From Curtobacterium pusillum (lineage in GTDB: Bacteria; Actinomycetota; Actinomycetes; Actinomycetales; Microbacteriaceae): a stretch of DNA of 64,000 nt. A program made the translations under genes and the position numbers. Below the pieces are notes generated by a model. It saw only the letters and a list, made by a program, of their open reading frames with translations, was not told the DNA's origin and did no database searches. The stretch is from positions 124,001-188,000 of the forward strand of contig NZ_VEIY01000006.1 of the NCBI RefSeq assembly GCF_007680845.1, given 5' to 3'. Positions 1 to 8,268 of this stretch are shown here, piece by piece (the stretch's first letter is position 1; each line of letters starts with the position of its first letter).

Positions 1-316
1 AGACGTCGAGGTCCTTGATGAGGGTCTTGCACGCCAGCCGGTTGCGCCCGTTGATGCGCATCGCGTCGGACCCGCACACGCCGTGCGCGCAGGAGCGCCG
101 GAAGGTCAGGGACCCGTCCTGCTCCCACTTGATCTTGTGCAGGGCGTCGAGGATGCGGTCGGTCGGCAGCATCATGACGTCGAAGTCCTGCCAGCGCGGC
201 TCGTCGTCGACGTCCGGGTCGAAGCGCCGGACGATCAACGTGACCGGGAACGATCCGGGAGGGGCGTCCTGCACGGTGTCGGTGCGGGGTGCGTCGGAGA
301 CCAGGGTGTCGGTCAT
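1..316 (-). CDS. sdhB: Succinate dehydrogenase iron-sulfur subunit (partial, N-terminal part)
   Basis: This is the first 105 codons of the iron-sulfur subunit of complex II, which carries electrons from the flavoprotein to the membrane quinone site. The ATG is at 316-314, one base after the sdhA stop codon, so the two are translationally linked. The [2Fe-2S] ligand motif is visible at residues 76-96: C76, C81, Asp84 and C96, in the order CAHGVCGSD...LAC. Asp instead of Cys at the third position is normal for SdhB, including that of E. coli. The C-terminal part with the [4Fe-4S] and [3Fe-4S] clusters lies beyond the window. It is the last visible gene of sdhCDAB. Confidence 0.95.
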   Translation of the reverse strand, partial: MTDTLVSDAPRTDTVQDAPPGSFPVTLIVRRFDPDVDDEPRWQDFDVMMLPTDRILDALHKIKWEQDGSLTFRRSCAHGVCGSDAMRINGRNRLACKTLIKDLDV

Positions 317-317
317 C

Positions 318-2111
318 TCAGTACTTCCTCTCCATCGGCTGGTACCGCGTCACGACGACTGGCTTCCAGTCGAGGGTGATGTGGTCGTCGGCGAGTGACG
401 AGTGCGGATCGCCCGTCAGGTACGCCATGGTGTGCTGCATGTAGTTCTCGTCGTCGCGCTTCGGGAAGTCGTCGCGCATGTGGCCGCCGCGGGACTCCTT
501 GCGGTTCCGGGCGGAGTAGACGACGACCTCGGCGAGGTCGAGCAGGAACCCGAGCTCGACGGCTTCGAGCAGGTCGGTGTTGAACCGCTTGCCCTTGTCC
601 TGCACGGAGACCTGCAGGAAGCGGTTCCGGAGCGAGTGGATCGTCTCGGTGACGCGGGCGAGGGACTCGTCGGTGCGGAAGACCTGCGCGTTCTTGTCCA
701 TCTCGTCCTGCAGTTCCTTGCGGAGGACGGCGATGCGCTCGGTGCCGGTGGAGGCGCGGAGCTGGTCGAGCATGTCGCGGACGGCCGCCTCGGGGTGCTC
801 GGGGAGCGGGAGGAACTCGGCCGTCTTGACCCACTCGGCGGCGTTGTTGCCGGAGCGCTTGCCGAAGACGTTGATGTCGAGGAGCGAGTTGGTGCCGAGT
901 CGGTTCGAGCCGTGCACGGACACGCAGGCGCACTCGCCGGCCGCGTACAACCCGGGGACGACGCGGGTGTTGTCGTACAGGACCTCGGCGTCGGTGTTCG
1001 TCGGGATGCCGCCCATCGCGTAGTGCGCGGTCGGCATCACCGGGACGGGCTCGACGACCGGGTCGACACCGAGGTAGGTGCGGGCGAACTCGGTGATGTC
1101 CGGGAGCTTGGTCTCGAGGACCTCGGCACCGAGGTGCGTGCAGTCGAGCAGCACGTAGTCCTTGTTGGGGCCGGCACCCCGGCCCTCGGCCACTTCCTGC
1201 ACCATGCACCGGGCGACGATGTCGCGGGGGGCGAGGTCCTTGATCGTGGGGGCGTAGCGCTCCATGAACCGTTCGCCCGAGGCGTTGCGGAGGATCGCGC
1301 CTTCACCGCGGGCGCCCTCGGTCAGGAGGATGCCGAGCCCGGCGAGCCCGGTCGGGTGGAACTGGAAGAACTCCATGTCCTCGAGCGGGAGACCCGTGCG
1401 CCACACGATGCCGACGCCGTCGCCGGTCAGGGTGTGCGCGTTCGAGGTGGTCTTGTACATCTTGCCGAAGCCGCCGGTCGCGAAGATCATCGCCTTCGCG
1501 TGGAACACGTGCAGGTCACCGGTGGCGAGCTCGAACGCGACGACGCCGGCGGGCTGCTTGCGGGTGACCCCGTCGTCCCCGACGACGTCGACCATGATGA
1601 GGTCGAGCGCGTAGAACTCGTTGTGGAACTCGACGCCGAGCTTCACGCAGTTCTGGAACAGCGTCTGCAGGATCATGTGGCCGGTGCGGTCGGCGGCGTA
1701 GCAGGCCCGGCGGACCGGGGCCTTGCCGTGGTCGCGGGTGTGGCCGCCGAAACGCCGCTGGTCGATCTTGCCCTCTGGTGTGCGGTTGAACGGCAGGCCC
1801 ATGTTCTCGAGGTCGATGACGGCGTCGATCGCCTCCTTCGCGAGGATCTCGGCGGCGTCCTGGTCCACCAGGTAGTCGCCGCCCTTGATCGTGTCGAAGG
1901 TGTGCCACTCCCACGAGTCCTCTTCGACGTTCGCCAGCGCCGCAGCCATGCCGCCCTGCGCCGCACCGGTGTGCGAGCGGGTCGGGTAGAGCTTCGAGAT
2001 GACGGCCGTCTTCGCCTTCGGTCCGGCCTCGATGGCGGCACGCATGCCGGCCCCGCCCGCGCCGATGATGACGATGTCGTACTGGTGGTGGTGAACGGTG
2101 GTCTCGGTCAC
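318..2111 (-). CDS. sdhA: Succinate dehydrogenase flavoprotein subunit
   Basis: This 597-residue protein, the usual SdhA length, oxidises succinate to fumarate in the TCA cycle and holds covalent FAD. The Rossmann motif [13 protein letters not shown] is near residues 14-26. The FAD-linking histidine is H47 in [11 protein letters not shown]. The active-site segments [14 protein letters not shown] and [12 protein letters not shown] are all present. It lies between sdhD (about 71 bp upstream) and sdhB (1 bp downstream). The complete motif set makes an active enzyme very likely. The related fumarate reductase is possible in principle, but two separate anchor genes and the order C-D-A-B favour succinate dehydrogenase. 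Confidence 0.97.
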   Translation of the reverse strand: MTETTVHHHQYDIVIIGAGGAGMRAAIEAGPKAKTAVISKLYPTRSHTGAAQGGMAAALANVEEDSWEWHTFDTIKGGDYLVDQDAAEILAKEAIDAVIDLENMGLPFNRTPEGKIDQRRFGGHTRDHGKAPVRRACYAADRTGHMILQTLFQNCVKLGVEFHNEFYALDLIMVDVVGDDGVTRKQPAGVVAFELATGDLHVFHAKAMIFATGGFGKMYKTTSNAHTLTGDGVGIVWRTGLPLEDMEFFQFHPTGLAGLGILLTEGARGEGAILRNASGERFMERYAPTIKDLAPRDIVARCMVQEVAEGRGAGPNKDYVLLDCTHLGAEVLETKLPDITEFARTYLGVDPVVEPVPVMPTAHYAMGGIPTNTDAEVLYDNTRVVPGLYAAGECACVSVHGSNRLGTNSLLDINVFGKRSGNNAAEWVKTAEFLPLPEHPEAAVRDMLDQLRASTGTERIAVLRKELQDEMDKNAQVFRTDESLARVTETIHSLRNRFLQVSVQDKGKRFNTDLLEAVELGFLLDLAEVVVYSARNRKESRGGHMRDDFPKRDDENYMQHTMAYLTGDPHSSLADDHITLDWKPVVVTRYQPMERKY

Positions 2112-2182
2112 TGGGGCCTTTCAGGAGTGGGTGGCACGCCGGCAGGGGTGCGCCGGGCGGCGGTGTGCTGAGGGCGCGGCGG

Positions 2183-2629
2183 CTACTGGGCCGGGCAGAA
2201 CGACGGCAGGTCCGCGGCGGCGGCACCGGCGGGGCACGGGTCGAACGTCCAGCAGACCAGGAGCCCGAGGACGACGAGCACGACGCACGCGATGAGGACC
2301 GCGACGAGCAGGGTCTTCCGGATGCCGGGCTTCGACACGTAGTCGTTGATGATCGTCCGCATGCCGTTCGAGCCGTGGACGAGCGCGAGGACGAGCATGA
2401 GCGAGTCCCACACCTGCCAGAACGGCGAGGCCCACTTGCCGGCCACGAACGCGAAGTCGATCTGCTTGACGCCCTCGCCCGCCACCATGTTGACGAAGAG
2501 GTGCCCGAAGATCAGCACGACGAGCAGGACGCCCGATCCGCGCATGTAGATCCAGCCCCACTTCTCCCAGTTGGTCGTGCGGCGGGCTGCTGCTGCCGAG
2601 CGCGGCGGCTCGATGGTCTGCGTGGTCAT
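2183..2629 (-). CDS. sdhD: Succinate dehydrogenase membrane anchor subunit SdhD
   Basis: This 148-residue membrane protein has three hydrophobic segments at roughly residues 30-52, 72-92 and 106-128. With SdhC it anchors SdhAB in the membrane and forms the quinone and haem b site. The conserved HLFVNMVAGEG and LVHGSNGMRTIINDY segments supply the candidate haem and quinone residues (His). The start ATG lies 11 bases after the sdhC stop. The C-terminus carries several cysteines and prolines not typical of the core family, and their role is unknown. Confidence 0.9.
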   Translation of the reverse strand: MTTQTIEPPRSAAAARRTTNWEKWGWIYMRGSGVLLVVLIFGHLFVNMVAGEGVKQIDFAFVAGKWASPFWQVWDSLMLVLALVHGSNGMRTIINDYVSKPGIRKTLLVAVLIACVVLVVLGLLVCWTFDPCPAGAAAADLPSFCPAQ

Positions 2630-2640
2630 CTTCAGTACCC

Positions 2641-3090
2641 CTAGTTGAAGTCCGCGACGAGGTTCATGAGCTGGCGCGGCAGGAAGCCGGCGATGGCGAC
2701 GACCCAGAGGACCATCACGATCCAGAACATGGCCCGCTGGTACTTCGGGCCCTTCGACCAGAAGTCGATGAGGATGATGCGCAGCCCGTTGAAGGCGTGG
2801 AAGACGATCGCCATGACGAGGGCGATCTCACCGAGGTTCATGATCGGCGTCTTGTAGGTGCCGATGACCGCGTTGTACGCCTCCGGTGAGAGCCGGACGA
2901 GCGCCGTGTCGAGGATGTGCACCAGCAGGAAGAAGTAGATCGCGACACCGGTGATGCGGTGCAGGACCCAGGACCACATGCCGGTGGAGCCCCGGTAGAG
3001 CGTCCCCTGTGGTGTCCGAGAAGCGCGTGGCGCCTCGATCGTCACCTGTGGCACGGCGGTCGCCGTACCCCCTCCGGTCTGCTCGGCCAT
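2641..3090 (-). CDS. sdhC: Succinate dehydrogenase cytochrome b556 subunit SdhC
   Basis: This 149-residue first gene of the sdhCDAB operon encodes a haem-binding anchor subunit with three membrane spans after a soluble N-terminus of about 40 residues. Family motifs are SWVLHRITGVAIYFFLLVHI (quinone-site Ser/Arg and a His) and VFHAFNGLRIILID, whose His is the usual axial haem ligand. The ATG at 3090 follows a good ribosome binding site (GGGAGG, 8-9 bases upstream), which supports this start. Confidence 0.92.
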   Translation of the reverse strand: MAEQTGGGTATAVPQVTIEAPRASRTPQGTLYRGSTGMWSWVLHRITGVAIYFFLLVHILDTALVRLSPEAYNAVIGTYKTPIMNLGEIALVMAIVFHAFNGLRIILIDFWSKGPKYQRAMFWIVMVLWVVAIAGFLPRQLMNLVADFN

Positions 3091-3111
3091 GAGCTCGTCC
3101 TCCCATAGGAC

Positions 3112-3134
3112 GGGCTCGCCCGATCGGCGAGCCC
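3112..3134. terminator. Hairpin between GT4 gene and sdhC
   Basis: A perfect 9-bp stem, GGGCTCGCC/GGCGAGCCC, surrounds a 5-base loop. On the minus strand it lies after the glycosyltransferase stop (3169) and before sdhC. It may terminate the former gene or form a leader structure of the sdh mRNA. A TAGGAT -10-like hexamer at 3164-3169 on the minus strand would place the hairpin inside an sdh leader. No U-run follows. Confidence 0.5.
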
Positions 3135-3168
3135 TTGCCGTTCGTGTTCGTGTCGGAACAGGACCATC

Positions 3169-4407
3169 CTATGCGCGTGCGCTGACCTTCTCGTGCCACC
3201 CGGCCCTGGCACCCCGTGCCGTGGCGGGCGGCGCGCCGATCGTCCGGGCCGTGTCGTGGTGCGCGAGGAGCTGGTCGCCGATCGCCTCCCACGTCGTCCC
3301 CTCCACCCGCAGGCGTCCGGCGGACCCCATCCGCTCGGCGAGTGCGCGGTCGTGGTGCAGGCGGAGGACCGCGCGGCGGAGGGCCTGCGGCGCGTCCGGG
3401 TCGTACAGCTCGCCGTCCAGCCCGGGAGCGACGAGGTCGAGCGGTCCGCCCGACGCCGGGGCGATGACCGGCAGGCCGCTCGCGTGCGCCTCCTGCAGGG
3501 TCTGGCCGAACGTCTCCGCCGGACCCGTGTGGACGAACAGGTCCAGGGACGCGTAGGCATCGGCCAGTGCGTCGCCGCGAAGCGGACCGGTGAACGTGGC
3601 GTCGAGGTGCCGGAACCGTCGTTCGAGCACCGGCCTGGAGGGACCCCCTCCTGCGACCACGACCCGGATGCCCGGGATGCCACCGAGTTCCGCGAGCCGC
3701 TCGACCTCCTTCTCCGGTGCCAGCCGACCCACGTACCCCACGATGGTCTCGCCGCCCGGCGCGATGCGCCGTCGCAGCGCGCGGACGTGCGCCGAGGCGC
3801 GCCGGTCCGGGTGGAACAGCTCGGTGTCGACACCACGGCCCCAGCGCGCGACCCGGGGCACGCCGTCCTCCGCGAGCATCGCGGCCGTCGCGGACGACGG
3901 CGCGAGCGTCAACGAGGCGCCCGCGTGGATGCGCCCGAGGATCCGGCGCACCAACGGGACGGTCGCGGTCAGGCCGTTGCGGCGGGCGAACCCGGCCACG
4001 TCGGTCTGGAAGACGGCGACGGAGGGGATGCCGAGCCTCCCGGCTGCCGTGATCGCGCGCCCACCCAACAGGAACGGACTCGCCGCGTGGAGCACGTCCG
4101 CGCCGGAGGCGGCGAGGATCGTGTCGAGCACCGGGTGGGGGAGCGCGACCGGGAACTGCCGGTAGGCGACGGCGGGGACGCGGTGGACGTCGAAGGAGCG
4201 GTAGCGCTCCACCTCGGTGCGCGAGCGGAACTGGGCGATGCCGGGGGTGTCCGGTGCGATGACGACCGCGCGGTGACCGCGGCGCTCCAGGTGGTCGAGG
4301 ACCGCCAGGACACTGGTGGTCACGCCGTTGAGGGTGGGCAGGAAGCTCTCGGTCACGACGGCGACGGTCCGTTGGGACGTGCCCCGCTCCACGCTGCGTG
4401 CGCTCAT
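3169..4407 (-). CDS. GT4 family glycosyltransferase (mannosyltransferase-like)
   Basis: This protein of about 412 residues is a GT-B fold glycosyltransferase of family 4, resembling the GDP-mannose-dependent alpha-mannosyltransferases (MgtA/PimB group) of Actinobacteria. The N-terminus has the acceptor-domain motif ESFLPTLNGVTTSV. The C-terminal nucleotide-binding half has GYVGRLAPEKEVERL and the E-x7-E motif in PAETFGQTLQEAHASGLPV. No signal peptide is seen. The start is uncertain between 4407 (MSARSV) and 4419 (four residues longer). It is transcribed divergently from a mannose-1-phosphate guanylyltransferase that could supply its GDP-mannose donor, which supports a mannosyltransferase role in glycolipid or lipoglycan synthesis. 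The exact acceptor cannot be read from sequence. Confidence 0.8.
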   Translation of the reverse strand: MSARSVERGTSQRTVAVVTESFLPTLNGVTTSVLAVLDHLERRGHRAVVIAPDTPGIAQFRSRTEVERYRSFDVHRVPAVAYRQFPVALPHPVLDTILAASGADVLHAASPFLLGGRAITAAGRLGIPSVAVFQTDVAGFARRNGLTATVPLVRRILGRIHAGASLTLAPSSATAAMLAEDGVPRVARWGRGVDTELFHPDRRASAHVRALRRRIAPGGETIVGYVGRLAPEKEVERLAELGGIPGIRVVVAGGGPSRPVLERRFRHLDATFTGPLRGDALADAYASLDLFVHTGPAETFGQTLQEAHASGLPVIAPASGGPLDLVAPGLDGELYDPDAPQALRRAVLRLHHDRALAERMGSAGRLRVEGTTWEAIGDQLLAHHDTARTIGAPPATARGARAGWHEKVSARA

Positions 4408-4650
4408 GGTGCTGCCCATGGTCCGCGGACGGTGTGACCGGGCGGGGCGGTCCGCGTGAACGCCCGGCAGGCGGGTGGTGAACGAACGGACGGGAGGCGC
4501 GGCTCGGCTCCGGCGGGCGGGCGGCGGTCGGCATCGGGCCGGCGCACGGACGCGCGCGAGCGTGCGGCCGCGGCCGACGGTGTGCGGGGTCCCGCACCGG
4601 TCGTGCGGGGAACGTGCGGACCACGCCCAGGTCGCGCCGGGCGGCACCGG

Positions 4651-4662
4651 TACGGTGAGCGG
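4651..4662 (+). promoter_or_regulatory. -10-like TACGGT directly before manC start
   Basis: TACGGT ends 6 bases before the GTG of the mannose-1-phosphate guanylyltransferase gene. There is no convincing Shine-Dalgarno sequence, so a leaderless transcript is likely. No clear -35 is seen. Confidence 0.5.
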
Positions 4663-5778
4663 GTGGCAGACGCACTCGAGGACTTCTACGCGATCATCCC
4701 CGCCGGCGGCATCGGATCGCGGCTGTGGCCGTTGTCGCGTGCGGACGCGCCCAAGTTCCTGCACGACCTGACCGGATCCGGCACCTCGCTGCTCCGGCAG
4801 ACGTGGGACCGGCTCGCGCCGCTCGCCGGCGACCAACGGATCATGGTCGTCACCGGCCGCGCGCACCGTCTGGCCGTCGAAGCGCAGCTCCCCGGGGTCG
4901 AGGACCACAACGTCGTGCTCGAGAGCGAGCCGAAGGACTCCACGGCCGCCGTCGGTCTCGCCGCCGCGATCCTCCGTCGCCGCGAACCCGACGTCGTCAT
5001 CGGGTCCTTCGCCGCGGACCACGTCATCGGCGACGCCCGCGGCTTCCGCCGGTCGGTGCGCGAGGCCGTGGTCGCGGCCCGCGCCGGGTACATCACCACC
5101 ATCGGCATCACCCCCACCGAGCCCGCGATCGGGTTCGGCTACATCCACGCGGACGGGGTCGCGCTCGGCATCGAGGGCGCGGCGAACGTGCACTCGGTGA
5201 AGTCCTTCGTCGAGAAGCCGGACCTCGAGACCGCGACCGAATACCTCGAGGACGGCTCCTACCTCTGGAACGCGGGCATGTTCATCGCCCGCGCCGACGT
5301 CCTGCTCGAGGAGATCGGTCGCACCAAGCCGGAACTCCTCGCCGGGCTCGAGGAGCTCGCCGATGCCTGGGACACCTCGGCGCGCGGTGCTGTCGTGGAC
5401 GCGGTCTGGCCGACGCTCGAGAAGATCGCGATCGACTACACCGTCGCCGAGCCCGCTGCCGCAGCAGGGCGCATGGCCGTGGTCCCCGGCGACTTCGACT
5501 GGGACGACGTCGGCGACTTCGCGTCGCTCGCGAAGCTGCAGTCAGGCGGGCGGGCGAACAACCTCGCCGTGCTCGGTGACGGGGCGCGCATCCTCGCGGA
5601 CTCGTCGAGCGGCATCGTCGTCGCGCACAGCCAGCGGCTCATCTCGCTCATCGGAGTGGAGGACATCGTCGTGGTGGACACCCCCGACGTCCTGCTCGTG
5701 ACCACGAGCGCGCACGCGCAGCGCGTGAAGAGCGTGGTGGACGCGCTGAAGATCAGCGGTCGCGGCGACGTGCTCTGA
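4663..5778 (+). CDS. manC: Mannose-1-phosphate guanylyltransferase
   Basis: This 371-residue enzyme makes GDP-mannose from mannose-1-phosphate and GTP. The nucleotidyltransferase signature is at the N-terminus (IIPAGGIGSRLWPLSRADAPK, about residues 9-29, given here only for its GGxGSRLWPLS core). The catalytic-lysine motif SFVEKP and the DFDWDDVGDF segment follow. It lacks the C-terminal phosphomannose-isomerase cupin of the long bifunctional form, as is usual in Actinobacteria. The GTG at 4663 gives the expected family N-terminus; ATG/GTG codons further upstream would add non-conserved residues. GDP-mannose made here may serve the divergent GT4 and the later glycan genes. Confidence 0.9.
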   Translation: MADALEDFYAIIPAGGIGSRLWPLSRADAPKFLHDLTGSGTSLLRQTWDRLAPLAGDQRIMVVTGRAHRLAVEAQLPGVEDHNVVLESEPKDSTAAVGLAAAILRRREPDVVIGSFAADHVIGDARGFRRSVREAVVAARAGYITTIGITPTEPAIGFGYIHADGVALGIEGAANVHSVKSFVEKPDLETATEYLEDGSYLWNAGMFIARADVLLEEIGRTKPELLAGLEELADAWDTSARGAVVDAVWPTLEKIAIDYTVAEPAAAAGRMAVVPGDFDWDDVGDFASLAKLQSGGRANNLAVLGDGARILADSSSGIVVAHSQRLISLIGVEDIVVVDTPDVLLVTTSAHAQRVKSVVDALKISGRGDVL

Positions 5779-6342
5779 GGGGCCGCGCGGCGCTTCGCCT
5801 TGGGCGCAGCGCCGGAGAGTGACATGCCCACCACGAACATCGTGGCGCACTCGTACGGCACCACGGCCGCTGCAGTGGCGCTCTCCACGACCGGCGCGCA
5901 CGTGGACCGCTTCGTCGCGCTGGGGTCCGCGGGCATGCCGAACGCCGTGGACTCAGCGGGGAAGCTGCACGCCGAGCACGTGTACGTCGGACAGGCGCGG
6001 AACGTCCTGCCGGACGAAGCCGGTCAGGGCGACCAACTGGCAGCACTCGGTCGGACCGCGCCAGGTCACCACGTCGACCCGGCCACGAAGGTCTTCGGCG
6101 CAACCACCTTCGGCACGGACACCAATGCGGCGGATGCCGCGGAGCAACGGCCAGTGCTCAACCACGACCCGCTCACGAGCGATGGGTCCGGCTACCTGGA
6201 CGCGGACACGGAGTCCGTCTACCACGTGGGCCGGGTGACCACCGGTCACGACAGCGACGCCACCCCGTTCCGCCCCAAGCCGCCGACCGATCGAGACAGG
6301 GCACTCCTCGATCGGCTCGACCCCCTGATCGGAGAACGATGA
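5779..6342 (+). pseudogene. 5'-truncated alpha/beta-hydrolase (DUF1023-like) remnant
   Basis: The reading frame resembles the C-terminal part of DUF1023-type actinobacterial alpha/beta hydrolases. It starts almost at the nucleophile elbow: NIVAHSYGTT carries the catalytic Ser, and RFVALGSAGMP and the C-terminal YHVGRVTTGHD region follow. The beta-strands normally found before the elbow are absent. Family-like residues run back in frame (ALGAAPESDMPTT) to the manC stop codon, as if a deletion had joined the two. A short product from ATG 5824 with GGAGAG upstream (172 residues) could still be translated, but it would lack half the fold. It overlaps the next lipoprotein gene by ATGA, so it was once part of an operon with it. 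Confidence 0.55.
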
Positions 6343-6869
6343 CCGGCAGCCACCGGAACCCAGCTCGACGAGCCATCCTGACCCTGCTCGCTGTCACGGC
6401 CCTCGCCGCCGTGCTCGCGGGCTGTGTCCGGCACGAACCGGACGCAGGAGCAACACGAGGAACGGAGCCACCCGTGGACGCGGAGACCGCGAAGCAGCAG
6501 ATGATCGACGCCGTCGATGACGCCACCGGGCGTCTCGGCGGCGATTGGAAGGCCCGCACCGGGCCGGACGCGCCTGAAGGTTGCACGCTCGCGAGTGGCG
6601 AGCGGGGTGCCCATTGGCGGTACCTGACGGGGAGCACGCTCGAGGGAACTCCCGAGGATGACGCCGCTCGCATGGCGGCTCACTGGCGGTCGCAGGGGAT
6701 GAGCATCGTCGAGCGTGATTCGAGCGACGGTCCGGCGATCGTCGGCAGTGGGGGCGGGAAGATCGCGTCCATCAGTTTCTACGCGTACTCGGGCAACTAC
6801 ACGGTCCAGGCGGTGTCGCTGTGCTTCCCGGGTGACGCCGACGACCTCTCCCCGACCGACGACGAGTGA
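6339..6869 (+). CDS. Small secreted lipoprotein of unknown function
   Basis: This 176-residue protein has a lipoprotein signal peptide: Arg residues near the start, a hydrophobic stretch and the lipobox VLAGC with lipidated C29. The mature part is acidic and has no motif I recognise. The start overlaps the stop of the hydrolase remnant (ATGA), which suggests translational coupling and a functional link with the ancestral hydrolase. The C-terminus is Asp/Glu-rich. Its partner is broken, so this gene may be drifting, but its own frame is intact. Confidence 0.7.
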   Translation: MTGSHRNPARRAILTLLAVTALAAVLAGCVRHEPDAGATRGTEPPVDAETAKQQMIDAVDDATGRLGGDWKARTGPDAPEGCTLASGERGAHWRYLTGSTLEGTPEDDAARMAAHWRSQGMSIVERDSSDGPAIVGSGGGKIASISFYAYSGNYTVQAVSLCFPGDADDLSPTDDE

Positions 6870-6931
6870 CGCTTCCGTGCACGGAGCCCGCCACGATCGC
6901 TCCGGCTGTAGCGCTCCACCACGAAAAGCGC

Positions 6932-7008
6932 TTGACGTACCCCGAACTGGGGGTACGCCCGTGACTTCCCGTTACGGGCGCGTTACGGCGCGGTCGCGAT
7001 CCCGTAAC
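6932..7008 (+). promoter_or_regulatory. Promoter/operator region of the nucleoside uptake operon
   Basis: A TTGACG -35-like box (6932-6937) overlaps an inverted repeat with 7-bp arms GTACCCC (6937-6943) and GGGGTAC (6950-6956). A second inverted repeat follows, GTTACGGG (6971-6978) with CCCGTAAC (7001-7008), and a further half-site GTTACGG at 6982. Both look like binding sites for dimeric regulators. The regulators are unknown. Confidence 0.5.
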
Positions 7009-7057
7009 TGATCCACAGTCCCCTCAAAGGTCGTCCTGCACCGGCCAGGCGGTCGTG

Positions 7058-7063
7058 TACTGT
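7058..7063 (+). promoter_or_regulatory. -10-like TACTGT upstream of the BMP lipoprotein gene
   Basis: TACTGT would start a leader of about 50 bases ending in GGAGG before the GTG at 7121. The two inverted repeats lie 50-120 bases upstream, where they could regulate this promoter. Confidence 0.35.
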
Positions 7064-7120
7064 CGCCACGATCGCCCGGAACGCACGTGGTCCGGGCACG
7101 CTCCCCGGAGGAACCCACCC

Positions 7121-8194
7121 GTGACATCTCGTACCCGTCAGGTCCTGCTGAGCACGCTCGCGCTCGCCGGCACCGTCGCCGTCCTCGCCGGTTGCTCGGC
7201 CGCCCCGTCCGACAACGCCTCGGCCAACAAGACCAGCTTCCGCCCCTGCATGGTCTCCGACGCCGGTGGGTTCGACGACAAGTCGTTCAACCAGCTCGGG
7301 TTCGAGGGCATGAAGGACGCAGCGTCCGACCTCGGTGCCACGTACAAGTCGGCGGAGTCCAAGGACGCCACCGTCTACGACTCGAACATCGAGCAGCTCG
7401 TCGGCCAGAACTGCAACCTCATCGTCACCGTCGGCTTCAACCTCGCCGACGCCACGAAGAAGCAGGCCGCAGCGAACCCCGACACCAACTTCGCGATCAT
7501 CGACGACAACTCGATCGACGCGAAGAACGTCAAGCCGATCACCTTCGACACCTCGCAGGCGGCGTTCCTCGCCGGCTACGCGGCCGCCTCGTACTCGAAG
7601 AGCGGCGTCGTCGGCACCTTCGGCGGCATGCAGATCCCGACCGTCACCATCTTCATGGACGGCTTCGCGGACGGCGTGAAGTACTACAACGAGCAGAAGT
7701 CGAAGAACGTCAAGGTCGTCGGCTGGGACGTCGCGAGCCAGAAGGGCTCCTTCACGGGCGGCTTCGAGGCCGGCACCCAGGCCAAGGCCGTCGCGCAGAC
7801 CCTCATCGACCAGGACGCCGACGTGATCCTGCCCGTCGGCGGACCGATCTACCAGTCGGCTGCCGAAGCGATCAAGGACGCCGACAACGGCTCCGTCCTC
7901 ATCGGCGCGGACAGCGACCTCTACGAGGCCGACCCCCGCTACAAGGACATCGCGTTCACGTCCGTCGAGAAGGGCATGCGCCCCGCCACGAAGGACGTCG
8001 TCGAGCAGGCCGCCGCGAAGAAGTTCTCCAACGAGCCGTACGTCGGCACGCTGAAGAACGACGGCGTCGGCATCGCGCCGTTCCACGACTACGCCAGCAA
8101 GGTCGACAAGGGCCTGACGAAGGAGCTCGACACGATCAAGTCGGGCATCATCGACGGCTCCATCAAGGTCGAGACCAAGGCGACCGTCAAGTAG
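7121..8194 (+). CDS. BMP family ABC transporter substrate-binding lipoprotein (nucleoside)
   Basis: This 357-residue lipoprotein of the basic membrane protein (Med/PnrA) family binds nucleosides outside the membrane and delivers them to the ABC permeases encoded downstream. The signal peptide ends in the lipobox VLAGC with lipidated C25. Family motifs are VSDAGGFDDKSFNQLGFEG at the N-terminus of the mature protein, VTVGFNLADAT, and TFGGMQIPTVTIFMDGFADG. GTG 7121 is chosen because GGAGG stands 9 bases upstream and the signal peptide begins there. Deaminases and phosphorylases in the same gene run support nucleosides as the ligand. Single bases or other small ligands are less likely. Confidence 0.9.
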   Translation: MTSRTRQVLLSTLALAGTVAVLAGCSAAPSDNASANKTSFRPCMVSDAGGFDDKSFNQLGFEGMKDAASDLGATYKSAESKDATVYDSNIEQLVGQNCNLIVTVGFNLADATKKQAAANPDTNFAIIDDNSIDAKNVKPITFDTSQAAFLAGYAAASYSKSGVVGTFGGMQIPTVTIFMDGFADGVKYYNEQKSKNVKVVGWDVASQKGSFTGGFEAGTQAKAVAQTLIDQDADVILPVGGPIYQSAAEAIKDADNGSVLIGADSDLYEADPRYKDIAFTSVEKGMRPATKDVVEQAAAKKFSNEPYVGTLKNDGVGIAPFHDYASKVDKGLTKELDTIKSGIIDGSIKVETKATVK

Positions 8195-8202
8195 TCCGGT
8201 CG

Positions 8203-8233
8203 ACGCGGGCGGGGGAACCTCCTCCGCCCGCGT
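8203..8233 (+). terminator. Hairpin between binding protein and ATPase genes
   Basis: A 10-bp stem, ACGCGGGCGG/CCGCCCGCGT, with an 11-base loop sits in the 74-bp gap. Such structures commonly stabilise or partly terminate the mRNA after a binding-protein gene so that it is made in excess over the transporter. There is no U-run, so attenuation is more likely than full termination. Confidence 0.55.
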
Positions 8234-8268
8234 TGCCGTGCCCCGACAACAGGAACAGACTCAGAAAC

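Noticed and set aside
402..2171. 589-codon plus-strand open frame opposite sdhA
   Set aside because: It is a shadow of sdhA in GC-rich DNA. It has no family motif, no ribosome binding site and Val/Glu/Asp-rich composition typical of antisense frames.
3169..5193. Extension of the GT4 gene to a 674-residue protein
   Set aside because: The extra N-terminal part is antisense to manC and to the divergent promoter gap. The conserved GT4 N-terminus begins at 4407/4419.
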